The translations under genes and the position numbers were made by a program. 64,000 nucleotides of DNA, from assembly GCF_001029445.1 (NCBI RefSeq), contig NZ_LDOT01000034.1, positions 1 through 64,000 on the forward strand. Reading direction: 5' to 3'. The stretch's first letter is position 1, and each line of letters opens with the position of its first letter. Below the pieces are notes generated by a model. The model did not search any database. It saw nothing but the letters and a program-made list of their open reading frames with translations, and was not told where the DNA came from. This document shows positions 8,472 to 16,988 of the stretch, one piece after another. The DNA comes from Photobacterium aquae. GTDB lineage: Bacteria > Pseudomonadota > Gammaproteobacteria > Enterobacterales > Vibrionaceae.

Positions 8472-8720
8472 ATGCGCACATCACTCTTATTAATCATCTT
8501 ATCTTTGTTAATATCACCGATATCATGGGGTGCAAGTGTAAAACAGTATAAACGTCAGTATGCCCATTTGCCCTGTGATACCTACGTTCAAATGATGAGT
8601 GATATACAGTCTAAATACGACGTATCTTCGAAACACCAACAGAAAAAAATGCGAAAAAAGTCTGAGGCTATTGCGCAACTAAGAGAGAACAAGAAATGCT
8701 CAAGAGCGTATTACCACTAG
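8472..8720 (+). CDS. Small basic exported protein, 82 aa
   Basis: A clear signal peptide (MRTSLLLIILSLLISPISWG, cleavage after GAS) leads to a mature part of about 60 residues that is strongly basic (KQYKRQY, KHQQKKMRKKSE) with two Cys (PCDTYV and KKCSRAY) near its ends, suggesting one disulfide. AAGG lies nine bases before the ATG. It resembles in design, though not obviously in sequence, another small exported basic protein at 11050. Family unknown; it probably works in the periplasm. Confidence 0.6.
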   Translation: MRTSLLLIILSLLISPISWGASVKQYKRQYAHLPCDTYVQMMSDIQSKYDVSSKHQQKKMRKKSEAIAQLRENKKCSRAYYH

Positions 8721-8773
8721 GCTGCTTGAGTATATAATACTGCGCATCTACAGATAGATTGCGGACTTTTAAA

Positions 8774-9481
8774 ATGAACAGCAAAATGTATGGTGAACAC
8801 GCATCAAGTTACGATGAAGCAATAGCAGACAATATCTACAATGCACACATAGATCGCCCTACTCTACAATCCATGCTCGATGATATATCAGGCAAGCACG
8901 TTCTTGATTTAGGCTGTGGTTCAGGGCCTTACACTCAATACCTATTCGAGAAAGGTGCAGCAAAAGTGACTGCCGTCGATACATCTCCTGCTATGCTCGA
9001 AATCTTAAAACAACGCGTGCAAAACTCAGCATTATTAAATGCATATCAGCAAGATTTATCACTCGGCTTACCGCAAGAGTCAAATGCCAGCTATGATTTC
9101 GCAATTTGTCCACTAACTCTTCATTATCTTCATGATATTGAATCATTTTTTAAAGAAGTTAGTCGCGTTCTTAAGCCTAGTGGCTATTTGGTTTTTTCGA
9201 CTCACCACCCCTGGCTTGATTTTGAAGATTCACCCACGGGTGACTACTACGCAACAGAATTGATCCATCAGAGTTGGGATACTATTGGTGTTCCAGTTGA
9301 AGTGAGTTTCTATCGCCGTTCGCTAACAGATATATCGCAGTCTCTTTTACACGCGGGCTTTCATATTGCTCTAATAAAAGAAGGAGAAGTTGCAGAGAGT
9401 GTTAAAGATAAAGACCTTGAGCGCTATCTGCAATTGAAGAAACAGCCCATCTTCCTTTTCATCAAAGCCATAAAATTTTAG
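8774..9481 (+). CDS. Class I SAM-dependent methyltransferase, 235 aa
   Basis: The Rossmann methyltransferase motifs are present: motif I VLDLGCGSGPYTQYL (about 45-60), the acidic residue of motif II in VTAVDTSPAMLEIL, motif III-type YDFAICPLTLHYL, and the later LKPSGYLVFSTHHPW. These bind S-adenosylmethionine; the acceptor cannot be deduced. It resembles the Methyltransf_11/UbiE-like set of small-molecule methylases. I start at the ATG of MNSKMYGEHASSYDEAI rather than a TTG 15 bases upstream, since the family begins at this YxxxAxxYD segment. It stands alone. Confidence 0.85.
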   Translation: MNSKMYGEHASSYDEAIADNIYNAHIDRPTLQSMLDDISGKHVLDLGCGSGPYTQYLFEKGAAKVTAVDTSPAMLEILKQRVQNSALLNAYQQDLSLGLPQESNASYDFAICPLTLHYLHDIESFFKEVSRVLKPSGYLVFSTHHPWLDFEDSPTGDYYATELIHQSWDTIGVPVEVSFYRRSLTDISQSLLHAGFHIALIKEGEVAESVKDKDLERYLQLKKQPIFLFIKAIKF

Positions 9482-9933
9482 CATCTTTGTCACACAAAAC
9501 CTTCCAAGCCATATAACCATTGGGCATATGGCTTGCTCTACCCCTCATTTTTTTGTCGTATGTAACAAAATATATCTATAAATTCATGTCAAAAAAGTGA
9601 CACATCGACTTTATTCTAGATAATAATTATCGAGCAAAGTCACATTTTTTCAGTGAAAATAGTCCATCTTTATAGACAGCTTGTACTGATAATAGTAACA
9701 ACTACAGTAATTTCAGCCGATCTATATCAATATTTCAGAATTTTAACCCGCTTAAATATAACATTTCATAGATATCAACTTTGTCAAAGGTTCATTTCAA
9801 GAGATTATCGTTTTTATCCTAAATTTGATAATTCCGTAATGGTATATGCAACACGATCGTGATAGTGTGATTGTGTAACATAAATATACAAAAGAACAAC
9901 ATTTGCTTGGTGTTATCAATTAGGGGTAAAGAT
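9482..9933. promoter_or_regulatory. Long leader of the RpoS-like sigma gene with a central palindrome
   Basis: This 450-bp AT-rich stretch holds no gene. At 9619-9631 there is a perfect palindrome GATAATAATTATC. It is flanked at a distance by AAAAAGTGAC (near 9591) and GTCACATTTTTT (near 9639), forming a larger symmetric region. This looks like an operator region for the downstream sigma factor. LuxR/HapR-type sites have similar AT-rich half-sites, but the match is weak. Confidence 0.4.
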
Positions 9934-10809
9934 ATGGATATCAAATCGCACGAAGTACATGGTTTTGATGCTGATGTCATTCATCTGTATCTTCAAGAAA
10001 TTGCGCACAAACCACTGCTTACTAAACACGAAGAAATATTCTACAGTCGTAAAAGCCTACGTGGCGATGAGATTGCTAAAGCAAAAATGATCGAAAGTAA
10101 TTTACGACTCGTTGTTAGCATCGCAAAAAAATATCGCAGTAGCGGTATGCTACTCAGCGACCTTATCGATGAAGGCAATATCGGATTAATTACCGCAGTA
10201 GAGAAATTTGACCCTGAGCGTGGATTCCGTTTTTCGACCTACGCAACATGGTGGATCAAACAGACTATAGAACGTGCTATTCATAATCAGGCACGTACAA
10301 TCCGACTCCCTGTTCATGTGTCCAAAGAAATAAATACGATATTACGAACACATAAACAACTACAAAAGCATAATAATCAAGAGCCTACTCACGAAGAAGT
10401 AGCAGAGAAACTTGATCGTAGTGTCGATGAGATTTCAAGTGTACTTGCCTATGATGCTCCTGTCGTTTCTATCGATCAGCAGATCAGTGATAACTCAAAC
10501 TCGCAGACTATGTCTGCATTCATTGCCGATAATGATAGCAATGAACCTGACAATGAACTGAATCGAGCTGATATCAGCCGACTGGCTGTATCAATGCTCG
10601 AAACACTCAATGCGCGTGATCGTGAAATTCTGTGTCGTCGCTTTGGTCTCATGGGTTATGAAGCACAAACGCTTCAGCAAGTTGCCGATGAAGTCGGCCT
10701 CACACGAGAACGTATTCGTCAGCTACAAGTAAGCTCACTGAAGAAACTTAAGAATGTACTAAGTCGTGAAAATTACAATATTGAAGTCTTATTTGCTGAA
10801 ACCGCTTAA
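9934..10809 (+). CDS. RpoS-like sigma-70 family factor, 291 aa (possibly RpoQ-type)
   Basis: Sigma regions are in order: a short region 1.2 (VIHLYLQEIAHKPLLT), region 2 (NLRLVVSIAKKYRSSGMLLS, then GLITAVEKFDPERGFRFSTY and TWWIKQTIERAI), region 3 (RLPVHVSKEINTI) and region 4 (LNARDREILCRRFGLMG, LTRERIRQLQVSSLKKLK). It ends NIEVLFAETA, like the RpoS tail. At 291 residues it is shorter than housekeeping RpoS (about 330) and stands alone rather than beside nlpD. That suggests an RpoS paralogue such as the quorum-sensing factor RpoQ of Aliivibrio; this is inference. ATG at 9934 follows AGGGG; a longer frame upstream lacks a good start. Confidence 0.85.
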   Translation: MDIKSHEVHGFDADVIHLYLQEIAHKPLLTKHEEIFYSRKSLRGDEIAKAKMIESNLRLVVSIAKKYRSSGMLLSDLIDEGNIGLITAVEKFDPERGFRFSTYATWWIKQTIERAIHNQARTIRLPVHVSKEINTILRTHKQLQKHNNQEPTHEEVAEKLDRSVDEISSVLAYDAPVVSIDQQISDNSNSQTMSAFIADNDSNEPDNELNRADISRLAVSMLETLNARDREILCRRFGLMGYEAQTLQQVADEVGLTRERIRQLQVSSLKKLKNVLSRENYNIEVLFAETA

Positions 10810-10827
10810 CCAAGCGATACGCAATAC

Positions 10828-10854
10828 AAAAAAGCACCGTCTGGTGCTTTTTTT
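10828..10854 (+). terminator. Rho-independent terminator of the sigma factor gene
   Basis: AAAGCACC / GGTGCTTT stem with a GTCT loop and seven Ts, 20 bp after the stop. Confidence 0.9.
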
Positions 10855-11049
10855 GTTCCCATATAACAACCCAGCCAGATCCAATCTCTTGTATCAAAAA
10901 AATAATGGCCTCTCTCATCAATATCTGAAGTAAATAAGAATTTACTCTTTCACCCTAGCCATAGAGTTCTTCGCAAACAGCATAGTTCAATTCGTACCCA
11001 TGCATAATAAATCTATATAGTCTTAACACTATTCACAAAATGGATAAAT

Positions 11050-11280
11050 ATGATGAAAAAACGCTATTGGCTTGTCACTATGATGGTTACCATTCTACTT
11101 GTCCCAAATTTTGCTGAAGCGAACAAGATAAAAAAACGCAAACAACAATGCGTCAAAACAAAAGAAAAAATAGAAAAAATCCAGAAAAAAATGCGTGGTG
11201 GCTACAGCTTAAAAAAAGGTCGAAAATACCAAGATAAATTGCATGAACTCTACAAAGATGAATTCAAATACTGCTTGTAG
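11050..11280 (+). CDS. Small basic exported protein, 76 aa
   Basis: The signal peptide starts at one of two adjacent ATGs (MMKKRYWLVTMMVTILLVPN, cleavage after AEA). The mature 50 residues are very Lys-rich, contain a helical KEKIEKIQKKMRGG segment, and have two Cys, one near the N terminus (KQQCVKTK) and one near the end (KYCL), suggesting one disulfide. Family unknown. The general design parallels the exported protein at 8472. It lies between the sigma factor and a DUF1439 lipoprotein, all in the same direction, with gaps too large for a tight operon. Confidence 0.6.
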   Translation: MMKKRYWLVTMMVTILLVPNFAEANKIKKRKQQCVKTKEKIEKIQKKMRGGYSLKKGRKYQDKLHELYKDEFKYCL

Positions 11281-11421
11281 TCCCTAGCGAGGCTGACGTG
11301 AAATAAGTGATGCTCATTCTGATTGATACTACATCAAAATATTTGTCTCAATCATGAACCAAACATCGATTCTGAAATCAAAGATACTCTATTAACAAAC
11401 CCTGAAATAGAGTGATTTTTC

Positions 11422-11970
11422 GTGAAGAAGATGTCTCGTATCCTAACTACCCTAATTATTCCAGTCTTACTTTGCTCATGCGCTAGTTACAGCGTCACGG
11501 AAGGAGATATCCAAAGCTATCTTGATAAAAAAACAAAAGTTGAGCGCACAGTAGGTATCAAGGGAGTTGCCTATGCCAATATCAAATTCAATGATATAAC
11601 GGTTGGCATAGGCCGCGTATCGGCTGATCGAATCAACTTAGATGCGAAATCAAAGGCTAAAGTAACCATCTACAATCAACCTAGCCAAGAGCTTGCCCTG
11701 AACGTGAATTTCAGCGCCATCCCGTACTATGATAAGGACGAAGGCGCGATCTTCCTAAAAAACCTGGAAGTCGAAAATCTTGATATCCAACCTAACAACT
11801 TAAACGTACCGACAAAAGCACTACTCAGCCCTATTGTTGAAATGGTCGGCCAGTTCCTGCTTACACGCCCTGTTTATCGTCTAAACGAGGACGATTTCAA
11901 ACAAGCCGCATTAAAGACAGCACGACCTGAGCTTTTGATCAAGAATCACACGCTGGTCGTTCAAATGTAG
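11422..11970 (+). CDS. DUF1439 (YceB-like) lipoprotein, 182 aa
   Basis: The lipobox LCSC (Cys 18-20 region, VLLCSCASYSVTEGDIQSYL) is followed by the YceB pattern: an N-terminal helix EGDIQSYLDKKT, then repeated beta strands with GIKGVAYANIKFNDITVGIG and a C-terminal PVYRLNEDDFKQAALK. Length is normal for the family, whose members are periplasm-facing lipoproteins with a lipid-binding-like fold and no firmly known role. GTG at 11422 gives Lys residues before the hydrophobic core; ATG at 11431 is the alternative start. Confidence 0.8.
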   Translation: MKKMSRILTTLIIPVLLCSCASYSVTEGDIQSYLDKKTKVERTVGIKGVAYANIKFNDITVGIGRVSADRINLDAKSKAKVTIYNQPSQELALNVNFSAIPYYDKDEGAIFLKNLEVENLDIQPNNLNVPTKALLSPIVEMVGQFLLTRPVYRLNEDDFKQAALKTARPELLIKNHTLVVQM

Positions 11971-12011
11971 CCGTATCGCAATGCGAGGGGGGCTCTTGTA
12001 TCCCCCTTTGC

Positions 12012-12311
12012 TTAATCGGCTACACTTTGTGATTGCTCAAGAAAATTTGTGCCGGCCGCTTCGTCAATTATATGTATCGCCTTCTCTGCTTCAAAAGCCT
12101 TGCGCATCGCTCCTGCAGCCAGGTCTTTAACCATATGCTCCTGCGCACTCACAAAGACAACAATAAATAACATCATGCTGATTACGGCAGTAAAAATGAG
12201 TGCAAGAGTACGGCGGAAAAGCCGCTTTTCAGCCTGCTGAAGCTCATACTGAACGATTTCTATAACGTCATAGTTCGTTAAGTTAGGACGAACTTTCTTT
12301 TTAAAGTCCAT
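12012..12311 (-). CDS. Single-pass membrane protein, 99 aa, function unknown
   Basis: The N-terminal 34 residues are cytoplasmic-looking and charged (YELQQAEKRLFRR). A single membrane helix follows (LALIFTAVISMMLFIVVFVS), then a helical periplasmic tail (AAGAMRKAFEAEKAIHIIDE). No family recognised. It stands between the DUF1439 lipoprotein (convergent) and chrA, with 300 bp of non-coding DNA upstream. Confidence 0.65.
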   Translation of the reverse strand: MDFKKKVRPNLTNYDVIEIVQYELQQAEKRLFRRTLALIFTAVISMMLFIVVFVSAQEHMVKDLAAGAMRKAFEAEKAIHIIDEAAGTNFLEQSQSVAD

Positions 12312-12611
12312 GGCATCTTATATTGAGTGGAATATGCTATAACTCTACCCCTCCTGACTTAACTCTACCTTAACCACGTTGTTAAGCTGTAATAAATAGT
12401 TATATTATTCAGCAAGATACGAGCAGTCGTTTGCACCTAAACTAGCCTATTCTTATATTTTTTAATGAATTAGATATCTATAACCAATCATAAAGTTATA
12501 GTGCATTAGATGCCAATGCGTTATCTCCTAAAGAAGGATATCGAGGTGATATCAAAGATATAAAAAAATGCGGCACTTAGCCGCATTTCAACCGATAAAT
12601 CAGTAACAAAA
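12312..12611. other. Intergenic region with the chrA terminator
   Basis: No gene is seen. It holds the chrA terminator at 12566-12588 and presumably the promoter of the small membrane protein. Confidence 0.5.
12566..12588 (-). terminator. Terminator of chrA
   Basis: AAATGCGG/CCGCATTT stem; reading on the minus strand it is followed by a T run. Confidence 0.8.
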
Positions 12612-13757
12612 CTAAATAACAACACGATAAGCAATAAAGAACATAATCAACAGCCATACTGGCGTATTACGGTATTTCAACAAATAGAAGCCAACAATAA
12701 CAGCGAGAACATCCCAGACTGTTCCAATTGCACTGATCATTACCGGTTTTACCAGTGCACTGGCTAACAAGCCTACGACAGATGCGTTCACCAACATCAC
12801 GGCTGATTTTAACTTCTCGTGACTAAACAGCGCACTCCATGCCGGTAAAAAAGCAAACAACAACAATGCCCCCGGCAAGAAAACCCCAATGGTTGCAACT
12901 AGACTGCCAAGCACGGGTGAATCGGTAATCGCCGATGCCCCAAGATAACTTGCCATTGTAAACATCGGACCTGGTACCAACTGCGCCGATGCATAAGCAC
13001 TCAAAAATGTATCGGGTGTCACCATCCCCTCTAGCATAGGCTCAAGCAACGGCAATACCACATGCCCGCCCCCGAAAACAAAGCTACCCGCTTGATAAAA
13101 TACATTAAACAAAGTCAGGAATTCGTTTTGACTGCCTATAAGAGGCAAAACCAACAAAAGAAGACCAAACGCCGTAAATAAGAAAATGTTAGGTCGAATC
13201 GGTTCAGCGTTAGCAACCGCCCTCGACTCCGTACGTCGAAACGACAGAAGAAAACCAACCAACGCAGCAACGAGGATCGGCAGAATCTGCCCGAGCAGCC
13301 CCGTACTAAAGAAAACCCATACCCCCGTTAGCCCTGCTGCCGATATAGTTAGCACACTAGTCAGGTTTTTCTTTGCCATTCCCCACAATGCATCCGCGAC
13401 AACCACAACAGCCAATAGCTTTGCCGCCTGGATAACGGTATCGATAATAGCCACATCGTTGTAATGCTGATTACCAATAGCTAGAAATGTAAGCAATAGG
13501 AACGAGGGAAATGTGAATCCGACAAATGCCGCCATTGCACCGATATAACCGGCTTTTTTATAACCTATATACATACCTAGCTGGCTACTCGCAGGACCGG
13601 GTAAAAACTGACATAGGGCAACAGCTTGGTTGAAATCAGTATCCGTTAGCCACTTCTTGTTTTGAACAAACTCCCTCTGAAAATAACCAATATGGGCAGC
13701 AGGTCCGCCAAAACTGTAAAGACCTAATGTAAAAAATTGCCACAATACGTTAAGCAT
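12612..13757 (-). CDS. chrA: Chromate transporter ChrA family, 381 aa
   Basis: The protein is a long-form CHR transporter built from two homologous halves. The first half shows FFTLGLYSFGGPAAHIGYFQ and LCQFLPGPASSQLGMYIGY; the second shows QAGSFVFGGGHVVLPLLEPM and SAQLVPGPMFTMASYLGA. The paired FGG and PGP motifs in each half are the family hallmark. About ten membrane helices are expected. Family members export chromate, and some are better seen as general oxyanion exporters, so the substrate is inferred. A LysR regulator is transcribed divergently about 220 bp away, a common arrangement for controlling the neighbour. Confidence 0.88.
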   Translation of the reverse strand: MLNVLWQFFTLGLYSFGGPAAHIGYFQREFVQNKKWLTDTDFNQAVALCQFLPGPASSQLGMYIGYKKAGYIGAMAAFVGFTFPSFLLLTFLAIGNQHYNDVAIIDTVIQAAKLLAVVVVADALWGMAKKNLTSVLTISAAGLTGVWVFFSTGLLGQILPILVAALVGFLLSFRRTESRAVANAEPIRPNIFLFTAFGLLLLVLPLIGSQNEFLTLFNVFYQAGSFVFGGGHVVLPLLEPMLEGMVTPDTFLSAYASAQLVPGPMFTMASYLGASAITDSPVLGSLVATIGVFLPGALLLFAFLPAWSALFSHEKLKSAVMLVNASVVGLLASALVKPVMISAIGTVWDVLAVIVGFYLLKYRNTPVWLLIMFFIAYRVVI

Positions 13758-13981
13758 AAAATAAAACCTCCAAATGAGGATTTCATCATAATCCCGACAG
13801 CAAAATTAATAAAATCGTTGGTTTTAATGCTTAATATCGATTCAATTAATACTTGTGGCATCCCATTAACTCTTGCTTTCCTTGATATGACACGTGAAGA
13901 AGACCCACAATCCTGCATCAGGAGGTAACACTGCAATAATCAATGGTATAATCTTGCGGTCATCAAAGATTGGTTATTCTT

Positions 13982-14914
13982 ATGCTTGAAAATCTGCAAC
14001 AGATGGTTATCTTGGCCACCGTTGGTCATGAACAGAACTTCACCCGTGCCGCAGAGCGCCTTGGTATTTCTAAATCTCAAGTCAGTAAACAAATTCGTTA
14101 TTTGGAAGAACGATTAGGTTGCCAGCTGGTTCAACGTAGCACCCGAGCCGTTGCGCTAACTGATATCGGCTTACAATATGCCGAATACGGCCAGCAGTTG
14201 CTTGATACCGTCAATGAGGCGGAAGCCTTAGTGGCAGGTTACCGCAATGAAATCAAAGGGGTACTTCGAGTTGGTATTGCGCAGTCATTTGGCAATCACC
14301 ATATCACATCCGCTTTGGCTGATTTTCAAAAGCAATACCCTGGGCTTGAATTGGAAGTGAGCTTATTCGACCATCGCCCTAACCTCCTCGAAGAAGGCTT
14401 TGATTGCTGGATTGCAATTCACGAACACCCACCCGAAGGCATGGTTGCGCGTCGCTTGTCGAATTGTCATTTCGTTGTGGTTGCATCGCCGGCATATATT
14501 GCCGCTAACGGAGCCCCGCAGGTACCGGGCGATCTCCGCCAGCACAACTGCATTACCTACCAAAGCCGAGAGCGCAAATATATCAATTGGGAGTTTACCC
14601 GAGACGGGGTGCATCAATCGGTACGCGCTCGCGGAAACTATCGTATCGATAACGCGCCAGCCGTTCTTGATGCAGCTAAATCAGGTTTAGGCGTTGCCTA
14701 TTTGGCTACATATCTCATGACGGACGAACTGAATACAGGACAATTAGTGCAGTTGCTGCCTGAATGGAAAGCAGATGTCGAATTGCCGATCTATGCCGTC
14801 TACCCTCGGCGAAAATACTTGGCTCCTAAAGTTCGTTCGTTTATCGACTTTATGTCAGAGCGAATGGCACAGCCTCCTTATCGCCCGTATACCCCTGAGG
14901 TTATCGCGCCTTAA
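13982..14914 (+). CDS. LysR family transcriptional regulator, 310 aa
   Basis: The N-terminal winged helix-turn-helix reads FTRAAERLGISKSQVSKQIR followed by LEERLGCQLVQRSTRAVALT, the classical LysR DNA-binding motif. The rest (about 90-295) is the periplasmic-binding-like effector domain, with VLRVGIAQSFGN and the late GVAYLATYLMTDEL. I take the ATG of MLENLQQMVIL as start because the family begins there; a TTG 12 bases upstream is less likely. It is divergent from chrA and is the likely regulator of that gene. The effector is unknown. Confidence 0.9.
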   Translation: MLENLQQMVILATVGHEQNFTRAAERLGISKSQVSKQIRYLEERLGCQLVQRSTRAVALTDIGLQYAEYGQQLLDTVNEAEALVAGYRNEIKGVLRVGIAQSFGNHHITSALADFQKQYPGLELEVSLFDHRPNLLEEGFDCWIAIHEHPPEGMVARRLSNCHFVVVASPAYIAANGAPQVPGDLRQHNCITYQSRERKYINWEFTRDGVHQSVRARGNYRIDNAPAVLDAAKSGLGVAYLATYLMTDELNTGQLVQLLPEWKADVELPIYAVYPRRKYLAPKVRSFIDFMSERMAQPPYRPYTPEVIAP

Positions 14915-15026
14915 GTGCTAAAACCGGCTTTACCCTCGGCGTCCATCTCAATACTGCAGTTGTTATCGCGACCAGATCAACTAAACCTATAAGATGACAG
15001 TGTAACGCGCATAGGCGGTAACCGGT

Positions 15027-15581
15027 ATGTCTGGGCTTCGATTAGGTCGTTGGATTAAACATTTTGCCGCCGTTAGTGTCATTGTAATACTAACGGCGTG
15101 CAGCAATGACAACAACAGTGACAACGTCACAACAGATCCCCCTTCACTCCAGCAACCTTCGTCGGAAACAGTTAAAGACAGCAACATACCCGATGCCAAA
15201 GTGATGCTCACAGAAGTAACGGAGATGAGCACAACACTCTATTTCGAGCCTAACAATTTCGAACTTGACTCCAGTACTCAGTTACTTATCGATCCCATTG
15301 CGGTTAGCCTTCGGCAACACCCCGACAGACACGTGATCATTGTTGGTCATGGTGATGATTTCGCGGATGAAGATGACAATATTGCGATTTCTTACGAACG
15401 GGCGTTCAGCGTCGCAATTTACATAGCGTCAGTATTTGGGATTGATGAAGAACGGATCCAAGTCGTTTCTGCTGGCAGCAGTGAGCCTATGGAAGGAAAT
15501 GGGCAGAACAGACGAGTAGATGTGATCTCACCAAAGGCCATTGTGAGGACACTTAGCCCCCACAATGAACCTAAATTTTAA
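15027..15581 (+). CDS. OmpA-domain lipoprotein, 184 aa
   Basis: A signal with lipobox LTAC (Cys about residue 25) is followed by a low-complexity Asn/Asp/Ser linker and then an OmpA-like peptidoglycan-binding domain. The domain shows STTLYFEPNNFELDSS, VIIVGHGDDFAD, the helix YERAFSVAIYIASVFGI and the terminal NRRVDV motif. Such Pal-like proteins anchor the outer membrane to the cell wall. It begins about 110 bp after the LysR gene, on the same strand, but nothing links them functionally. A matS site (15118-15130) lies inside its linker-coding region. Confidence 0.85.
   Translation: MSGLRLGRWIKHFAAVSVIVILTACSNDNNSDNVTTDPPSLQQPSSETVKDSNIPDAKVMLTEVTEMSTTLYFEPNNFELDSSTQLLIDPIAVSLRQHPDRHVIIVGHGDDFADEDDNIAISYERAFSVAIYIASVFGIDEERIQVVSAGSSEPMEGNGQNRRVDVISPKAIVRTLSPHNEPKF
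15118..15130. other. matS site
   Basis: GTGACAACGTCAC, an exact match to GTGACRNYGTCAC, lying in the linker region of the OmpA-type lipoprotein gene. Confidence 0.85.
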
Positions 15582-15602
15582 AGGCAAAGCCTTCTCAAAA
15601 CA

Positions 15603-16715
15603 CTATAGGTTAAGCTTTTTACGCGCTGGTAGTGCGTACATTTGCTTGAGAATATCAGCGACGCCTAGTGGCAAACCTGCCAATTTATCGGCAAAGCGTT
15701 GCTTCTCATCTTCAGTGACTGATTCATCTTCAAGATCAGCGGCAACATAATTGACCGGAAACAATTTATAGTTTGTGGTGATCTGACGATCAATCTCTTC
15801 AGCCAACGCATCAGGTGTCGCGAATCCAGGCTGAATCACATCACCAAAGCTGACATGGATACGCCGCTTATGGCCAACGATCCCTTGGATGATGCTTTCG
15901 ATATCTTCAAATTCACCTTTTTCATAACTACCCTGCGATTGCTTTTGATACAACTCTTTGGCTTTGGCCAAATCACACGGGTCATTCTCATAAGAAATTG
16001 CCACAGGCACGATATTCAATTCAGCCATATAATCGCCAAATTCAACTTTACGCTTGCGACCTTCCACATGAAACATTTTTAGAATGGCTGGATCTGTTTT
16101 GTCATTGCCGTCTTTGGCTCGCCCTTCTTTCTGGGCAATCCAAATCGAATTACCCGTTTCCAGTGAATGGCGAATGTAGCTAGAAAGCAAAGACAATGCC
16201 TTAAGCATTTCACGCGGAGCCTTAACAGAGCGCTTTACGATAAAGCTCTTATTAAGCCTCATCAGCTCTGTTGCACACGGCTTTTTCAATAAGTTATCAC
16301 CGATTGCAATACGAACCGTCTCAAAACCGTTATTGAACAAACACCAGTTAACCATCGCAGGATCCATCGCAATATCACGGTGGTTAGAAACAAAAAGGTA
16401 AGATTTGGCCGGATCTAGCTTCTCAAGCCCACTATAGGTAACACCATCACATGAATGGTTGATTGTTCCATGCATATACTTGGCAACTTGACGCTGAACA
16501 TCAGCGACAGAATTAACGTTTGACCATTTACGAATCAAGAAATGCTTAATGAGAGGAGTCAACAACCAACCAAACGCACCTGAGAGTTGCGGAAAGCGAT
16601 AGTTCAGAATTGCATTGATAAATTCTTTGTCATTAACCAGACGCTTAATCGCCCCATTGACTTCATCGTCATTGTAAGGGCGAATTTCTTTATAAATATC
16701 GTTATCAGCTTGCAC
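15603..16715 (-). CDS. 1-acylglycerol-3-phosphate acyltransferase-like protein, 370 aa
   Basis: The acyltransferase motif HxxxxD appears as FVSNHRDIAMDP (about residue 110). It is followed by the substrate-binding blocks FIVKRSVKAPREML and SIWIAQKEGRAKDG, and VPVAISYENDP. This is the PlsC/PlsB-type catalytic core that transfers acyl groups in phospholipid synthesis or remodelling at the membrane. The protein is longer than PlsC (about 240) because of N- and C-terminal extensions; it has no obvious membrane helices. The exact acceptor is not known. It is convergent with the OmpA-type gene, and about 270 bp separates its start from the AraC-like regulator. Confidence 0.82.
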   Translation of the reverse strand: MQADNDIYKEIRPYNDDEVNGAIKRLVNDKEFINAILNYRFPQLSGAFGWLLTPLIKHFLIRKWSNVNSVADVQRQVAKYMHGTINHSCDGVTYSGLEKLDPAKSYLFVSNHRDIAMDPAMVNWCLFNNGFETVRIAIGDNLLKKPCATELMRLNKSFIVKRSVKAPREMLKALSLLSSYIRHSLETGNSIWIAQKEGRAKDGNDKTDPAILKMFHVEGRKRKVEFGDYMAELNIVPVAISYENDPCDLAKAKELYQKQSQGSYEKGEFEDIESIIQGIVGHKRRIHVSFGDVIQPGFATPDALAEEIDRQITTNYKLFPVNYVAADLEDESVTEDEKQRFADKLAGLPLGVADILKQMYALPARKKLNL

Positions 16716-16988
16716 AATTATGCTTCATCATATGGAAAAACCGTGCCATTTTACGCACTTTATTCCTATTACCCAACGTAAAAGCCCACATAAAAGACAT
16801 GGTTGGAGGTCTTACCAGATCAATTCAAGGCATGAGCCTGTACTCTACCTGATATAAGCTATGAAATCTGCTGCATCAACACCGTTTCTACTCAAAAAAA
16901 CAGCAATTTTTCGGTTTAGGTCTTCTGTTAGTTGACCCATACTGCAAAACAGAAGAATATGTCGCCGCTACTTCGAAAGAGAATCACT

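Noticed and set aside
9653-9862. Plus-strand frame of 69 codons in the sigma-factor leader
   Set aside because: GTG start without ribosome site and composition of AT-rich non-coding DNA.
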